NCBI GenBank assembly: GCA_963698265.1
Contig: CAVOQC010000001.1
Coordinates: 62,001 to 126,000 of the forward strand
Length of the DNA stretch: 64,000 nt
From: FEB-7 sp963698265
GTDB taxonomy: Bacteria > Pseudomonadota > Gammaproteobacteria > Burkholderiales > Usitatibacteraceae
Direction: 5' to 3'
A model generated the notes under the pieces. The model made no database searches and was not told where the DNA came from. It worked only from the letters and a program-made list of their open reading frames with translations. The number at the start of each line of letters is the position of its first letter. The stretch's first letter is position 1. Position numbers and translations under genes: made by a program. This document shows, in pieces, positions 61,321 to 64,000 of the stretch.

Positions 61321-61788
61321 ATGAGAATCGCGAGAGCGCTCCACGTAGCGGCGGTAACGGCGATTGCCTGCATCGCCTGTCTTTCGGCCTTCGCCCAGGC
61401 CACCGGATCGGAGCCTCGCCTCGTCATGAAGGGCTTCGACCCGGTGGCCTATTTCACGCAGGGCAAGCCCGTGGTCGGATCGGCGCGCTTCTCCCATGAC
61501 TGGGATGGAGGGCGCTACCAGTTCGCGAGCGCCGGCAACCGCGACCTCTTCGCCGGCGATCCGGACCGCTACGCGCCGCGATACTCAGGCTACTGCACGG
61601 GTTCGATGTCGCGGGGTGTCCGCAACGAAGGCGATCCTGAGATCTGGACCATCGTCGACGGCAAGCTCTTCCTGTTCGGGTCCGGAAAAGGCCGGGAAGT
61701 GGGGCTCGCAGCCAGGGAAAGGCTGCGCGCCGACCCCGCCGGCGTCCAGGCGCTCGCGCAGAAGAACTGGGAATCGCTACGGCGGTAG
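61321..61788 (+). CDS. Periplasmic YHS-domain protein
   Basis: 155-residue protein with a signal peptide (RIARALHVAAVTAIACIACL) and a YHS domain (KGFDPVAYFTQGKPV, SHDWDGGRYQFAS, NRDLFAGDPDRYAPRYSGYC). YHS domains are associated with metal binding, and this type is common in periplasmic or outer-membrane-linked proteins. A strong GGAGG precedes the ATG. The 3' end overlaps the convergent CadC-like gene by 12 bases. Precise function unknown. Confidence 0.88.
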   Translation: MRIARALHVAAVTAIACIACLSAFAQATGSEPRLVMKGFDPVAYFTQGKPVVGSARFSHDWDGGRYQFASAGNRDLFAGDPDRYAPRYSGYCTGSMSRGVRNEGDPEIWTIVDGKLFLFGSGKGREVGLAARERLRADPAGVQALAQKNWESLRR

Positions 61789-63501
61789 CGTCTCGCGCAG
61801 CCCGGCGTTCCTCAGGTTGTCGTGGAAATCCGCGGCCTGCGCGCGGTCGCGCAGCTGGGACGCGAAGAGCTCCGCCCGGGCAAACGGGGCCACGCGGCGA
61901 AGCTGCGCGACCGCCTCCCTCGCCTGGTCCTTCATGCCCATTCTCTCGAGTGCCGCCGCGCGCACCGCGTACGGCATGGCCACTTCCGGATTGCGCGCGA
62001 CCGCCGCTTCCGCCCTGGCAAAGGCATCGCGATATCTTCCCGCGAGGTAGTAGGCAAGCGGAAGAATGATGTCATCCAGGCTGGGGTCGAAACGGAGCAC
62101 CGTCTCGAGAACGTCGATCCCCTCCTGCGTCCTGCCAAGCCAGACCAGCGCTGCGGCCCGTGAATAGAGCGCCACGGTGTCGCTCGGGTTGAGCGCGATG
62201 GCGCGGTCGGATTCGGCAAGCGCCTGGTCGAGATCGCCCTTCTGGGCATACATCCGCGAGAGCTGGGCGTGGGCGCGGGCGTGGGCGCCCGTGCCGTCGA
62301 GGCTCAGTGCCTTGCGCGCGAAGCCCTCGACGCGACGCATGGCCTCTTCGGGAAACTCCACCCAACCCTGGTCCGCGCGCCGAAACTCGGCGTGGGCAAG
62401 TGCCACGTAGGCTTCGGCGTAATCGGGCTCGAGTTGAACCGCCCGGGCGAGCAGCTCGCGCGCCTGGCGGTTGGTGTCCCGGGTCACGCGATAGATCAGC
62501 GCGCGCGCCCGCAGCACGAGATCGTGGGCCTCGAGGTTTTCCACGGGCCGTGAGGAAGCGCGCTCCCGCTCCACCCGGCTCACCTTGACCGCCAGGGCCC
62601 CGACGATGTTCGTCGCGATGCGGTCCTGGATGTCGAACACGTCCTTTCCCTCGCCCTCGTAGCGGTCGGACCAGATCACCGTCCCCTTTTCCGTGTCGCT
62701 CAGCTCGACCGCGACCCTGAGCCTTCCGCCGGACTCCCGCACGCTGCCCTGCAGGACGTAGCGCGCGCCCAGTTCGCCGCGAACGTCCTTCGGGGTGGCC
62801 GGCCGGATCCGGAAAGGCTGGACGGCAGCGCGCGACATGACCCTCAGGGCGGAATAGCGCCCGAGCGCGGCGATGATGTCCTCCGTCACGCCGTCGCTGA
62901 AGTAGTCGCGGGCCGCGTCGCCGCTCAGGTTGGCGAGCGGAAGGACCGCGATCACCGGCCTCGCGTGCGCCGGCCCTCCATCGTTCGCGACCAGCGGCCA
63001 GGACAGGCCGAGCGCCCCGCCGATCTCCGGGAAGCCGCGGATCACGCCTGCGGTGGCGAGGAGGATGGCGACCGCGGCGGCGAGCCAGAGGGCGCGGCGT
63101 CTCGACGGGGCTCGGGGCTTCGCGTCCTTCGCGGTTTCCGCGGGACCCGCTTCCCCGCCGCCGACCGGAGCGAGCAGGCGGTAGCCCCGTTTCGAGATCG
63201 TCTCGATGTACCGGGGGCTGTGGGCCTCGTCGCCCAGCGCCTTGCGCAACTTCGCGATCGCCTGGGTCAGCGCATCATCCCCGACCACCACGCCGGGCCA
63301 CACGGCCGAAAGCAGCGCTTCCCGTCCGACCACGTCCCCCGCCTTCCCCGCGAGGTAGACCAGCACTTCGATCGCCTTCGGCTCCAGGCGAATCGCCTCG
63401 TCGCCGCGCCGCACCTCGTTCAAGGCCGAATCCACGAGCCAATCCCCGACCCGAAGCTCGCGCCTGGCCTGGCCTCTCGTCTCCGGCTTCTGGTTTTCCA
63501 T
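61777..63501 (-). CDS. CadC-like membrane regulator with winged helix and TPR domains
   Basis: 574-residue protein. An OmpR-type winged helix lies at about residues 15-112 (LEPKAIEVLVYLAGKAGDVV, SPRYIETISKRGYRLLAPV), followed by one membrane helix (about 137-154) and a periplasmic region. The latter starts with a TolB-like/FlgO-type domain (VIAVLPLANLSGD, YFSDGVTEDIIAALGRYSAL) and continues with several TPR repeats to the end. It would sense an envelope signal and act on DNA directly from the membrane. The divergent gene is the likely target. Start ATG gives MENQKPETRGQ. Confidence 0.9.
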   Translation of the reverse strand: MENQKPETRGQARRELRVGDWLVDSALNEVRRGDEAIRLEPKAIEVLVYLAGKAGDVVGREALLSAVWPGVVVGDDALTQAIAKLRKALGDEAHSPRYIETISKRGYRLLAPVGGGEAGPAETAKDAKPRAPSRRRALWLAAAVAILLATAGVIRGFPEIGGALGLSWPLVANDGGPAHARPVIAVLPLANLSGDAARDYFSDGVTEDIIAALGRYSALRVMSRAAVQPFRIRPATPKDVRGELGARYVLQGSVRESGGRLRVAVELSDTEKGTVIWSDRYEGEGKDVFDIQDRIATNIVGALAVKVSRVERERASSRPVENLEAHDLVLRARALIYRVTRDTNRQARELLARAVQLEPDYAEAYVALAHAEFRRADQGWVEFPEEAMRRVEGFARKALSLDGTGAHARAHAQLSRMYAQKGDLDQALAESDRAIALNPSDTVALYSRAAALVWLGRTQEGIDVLETVLRFDPSLDDIILPLAYYLAGRYRDAFARAEAAVARNPEVAMPYAVRAAALERMGMKDQAREAVAQLRRVAPFARAELFASQLRDRAQAADFHDNLRNAGLRETLPP

Positions 63502-63595
63502 GTCGAAAGCACCGCCAGAAAAGTCGTAATTCCCTGTTTTATAAGCGCAATTATTTGTTCGTCGATCCTTGAGCTTTTCGTCAGTACCTTCTGCC

Positions 63596-63640
63596 GGCGG
63601 TCTCCTCTGATGCGCCTACACGCATCGCCGGGAGACCGCC
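63596..63640 (+). promoter_or_regulatory. Nested hairpin covering the ribosome-binding site of the lipoprotein gene
   Basis: GGCGGTCTCC (63596-63605) pairs perfectly with GGAGACCGCC (63631-63640), which ends right before the GTG start codon and contains its GGAG. Inside, GATGCG pairs with CGCATC around a 6-base loop. In mRNA this would block ribosome entry unless opened. At DNA level it could also be an operator for the divergent CadC-like regulator. Confidence 0.55.
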
Positions 63641-64000
63641 GTGAACCTCGCCAGACCCCTTGCCGCCGCCGCCCTCGCCCTCGTCCAGGGCTGCACGCTC
63701 CTGAAAACCGTCGTCCACAATACCGCCGACCTGGACGACTACAAGATCTTTCCCAACCGCTCCGTCGCCACCGCCGAAGCGCCGTCCCGGCTGGGAACGC
63801 TTGCGCGGACCCCCCCCTTCCTCGCGAACCTCCAGGTTCCCGACGAGCGCGGCGCCCTCCACGAGCTGGGCCGGCACCTGGAAGAAACGCGGACCGTCGC
63901 CTTCGTGGTGATGCGCGAAGACCGCATCATCTACGAACGCTACTCCCGCGGCTACGACGAGCGCTCGCTCCTCAATTCCTTCTCCATCGCCAAGGCGATC
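63641..64000 (+). CDS. Beta-lactamase-family serine hydrolase lipoprotein (partial)
   Basis: First 120 codons only; the gene runs off the right edge. A lipoprotein signal (NLARPLAAAALALVQGC) is followed by a linker and the start of a class C beta-lactamase/esterase fold. This includes FVVMREDRIIYERYSRGYD and the active-site SxxK as SIAK in NSFSIAKAI at the end of the window. Members are penicillin-binding-like esterases or peptidases; specificity cannot be judged. The GTG start has GGAG six bases upstream, within a strong hairpin. Confidence 0.8.
   Translation, partial: MNLARPLAAAALALVQGCTLLKTVVHNTADLDDYKIFPNRSVATAEAPSRLGTLARTPPFLANLQVPDERGALHELGRHLEETRTVAFVVMREDRIIYERYSRGYDERSLLNSFSIAKAI

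Noticed and set aside
1..64000. tRNA, rRNA, CRISPR arrays, insertion sequences or prophage genes
   Set aside because: No cloverleaf-like or rRNA stretch, no regular short repeats with spacers and no transposase or integrase motif was found on either strand by reading.

Overview
The window reads as a GC-rich chromosomal segment of a Betaproteobacterium. The evidence is the protein families and the gene order: tgt-yajC-secD-secF, exbB-exbD-lpxK-ycaR-kdsB-adk, and the tsaE-amiC and mutL-miaA blocks, together with a Gram-negative envelope (KdsB, LpxK, Wza). A pyrophosphate-dependent phosphofructokinase next to a proton-pumping pyrophosphatase is also a recurrent pairing in Betaproteobacteria. No rRNA, tRNA, CRISPR array, prophage or transposase was seen. 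Species cannot be named from this sequence alone.

Layout. 1-11.8 kb is one block on the minus strand: protein export (yajC-secD-secF), tRNA queuosine (tgt), a glutathione transferase, then a pyrophosphate-energy and envelope block (hppA, pfp, adk, kdsB, ycaR, lpxK, exbD, exbB). 11.8-12.3 kb is an AT-richer intergenic region with three DnaA-box-like sites. 12.3-22.1 kb holds housekeeping genes in mixed orientation (xseA, a dodecin-like gene, miaA, mutL, a GGDEF-EAL protein, amiC, tsaE, queG). 22.2-45.2 kb is a Wzx/Wzy-type exopolysaccharide or O-antigen locus: flippase, ligase/polymerase, chain-length/GumC protein, Wza, phosphoglycosyl transferase, three family-2 glycosyltransferases, nucleotide-sugar enzymes, a methyltransferase, two paralogous secreted TIM-barrel proteins, two radical SAM enzymes, an FAD oxidoreductase and a Nudix hydrolase. 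45.5-49.6 kb has an S10 carboxypeptidase, a PAS-GGDEF protein and AlaX. 49.7-53.8 kb is an iron-type ABC importer. 53.8-58.0 kb has a PQQ-type dehydrogenase, a CBS protein, an OPT transporter and an isochorismatase-family hydrolase. 58.0-61.3 kb is a lysine-catabolism-like pair with a divergent Lrp regulator. 61.3-64 kb has a YHS protein, a CadC-like regulator and the start of a beta-lactamase-family lipoprotein.

A striking property is the density of apparent single-base frameshifts between about 29.8 and 38.5 kb, plus isolated ones in tsaE (20.8-20.9 kb) and the S10 peptidase (46.3 and 46.9 kb). Conserved motifs continue smoothly across the shifts, and ATGA stop-start couplings survive. I therefore think these are mostly sequence errors in real genes rather than long-decayed pseudogenes, but the sequence alone cannot settle it. 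Such genes are typed as pseudogene, and the reconstructed reading is described in each entry.

How the parts work together. The minus-strand set from 40.3 kb down to 33.9 kb (RmlD-like, Wza, sugar transferase, GumC, small membrane protein, glycosyltransferase, methyltransferase) starts, builds and exports a glycan. The minus-strand set from 32.8 kb down to 25.1 kb (nucleotidyltransferase, epimerase, TIM-barrel protein, Wzy/WaaL, glycosyltransferase, TIM-barrel plus beta-propeller protein) supplies sugars, polymerises and probably trims or binds the product.
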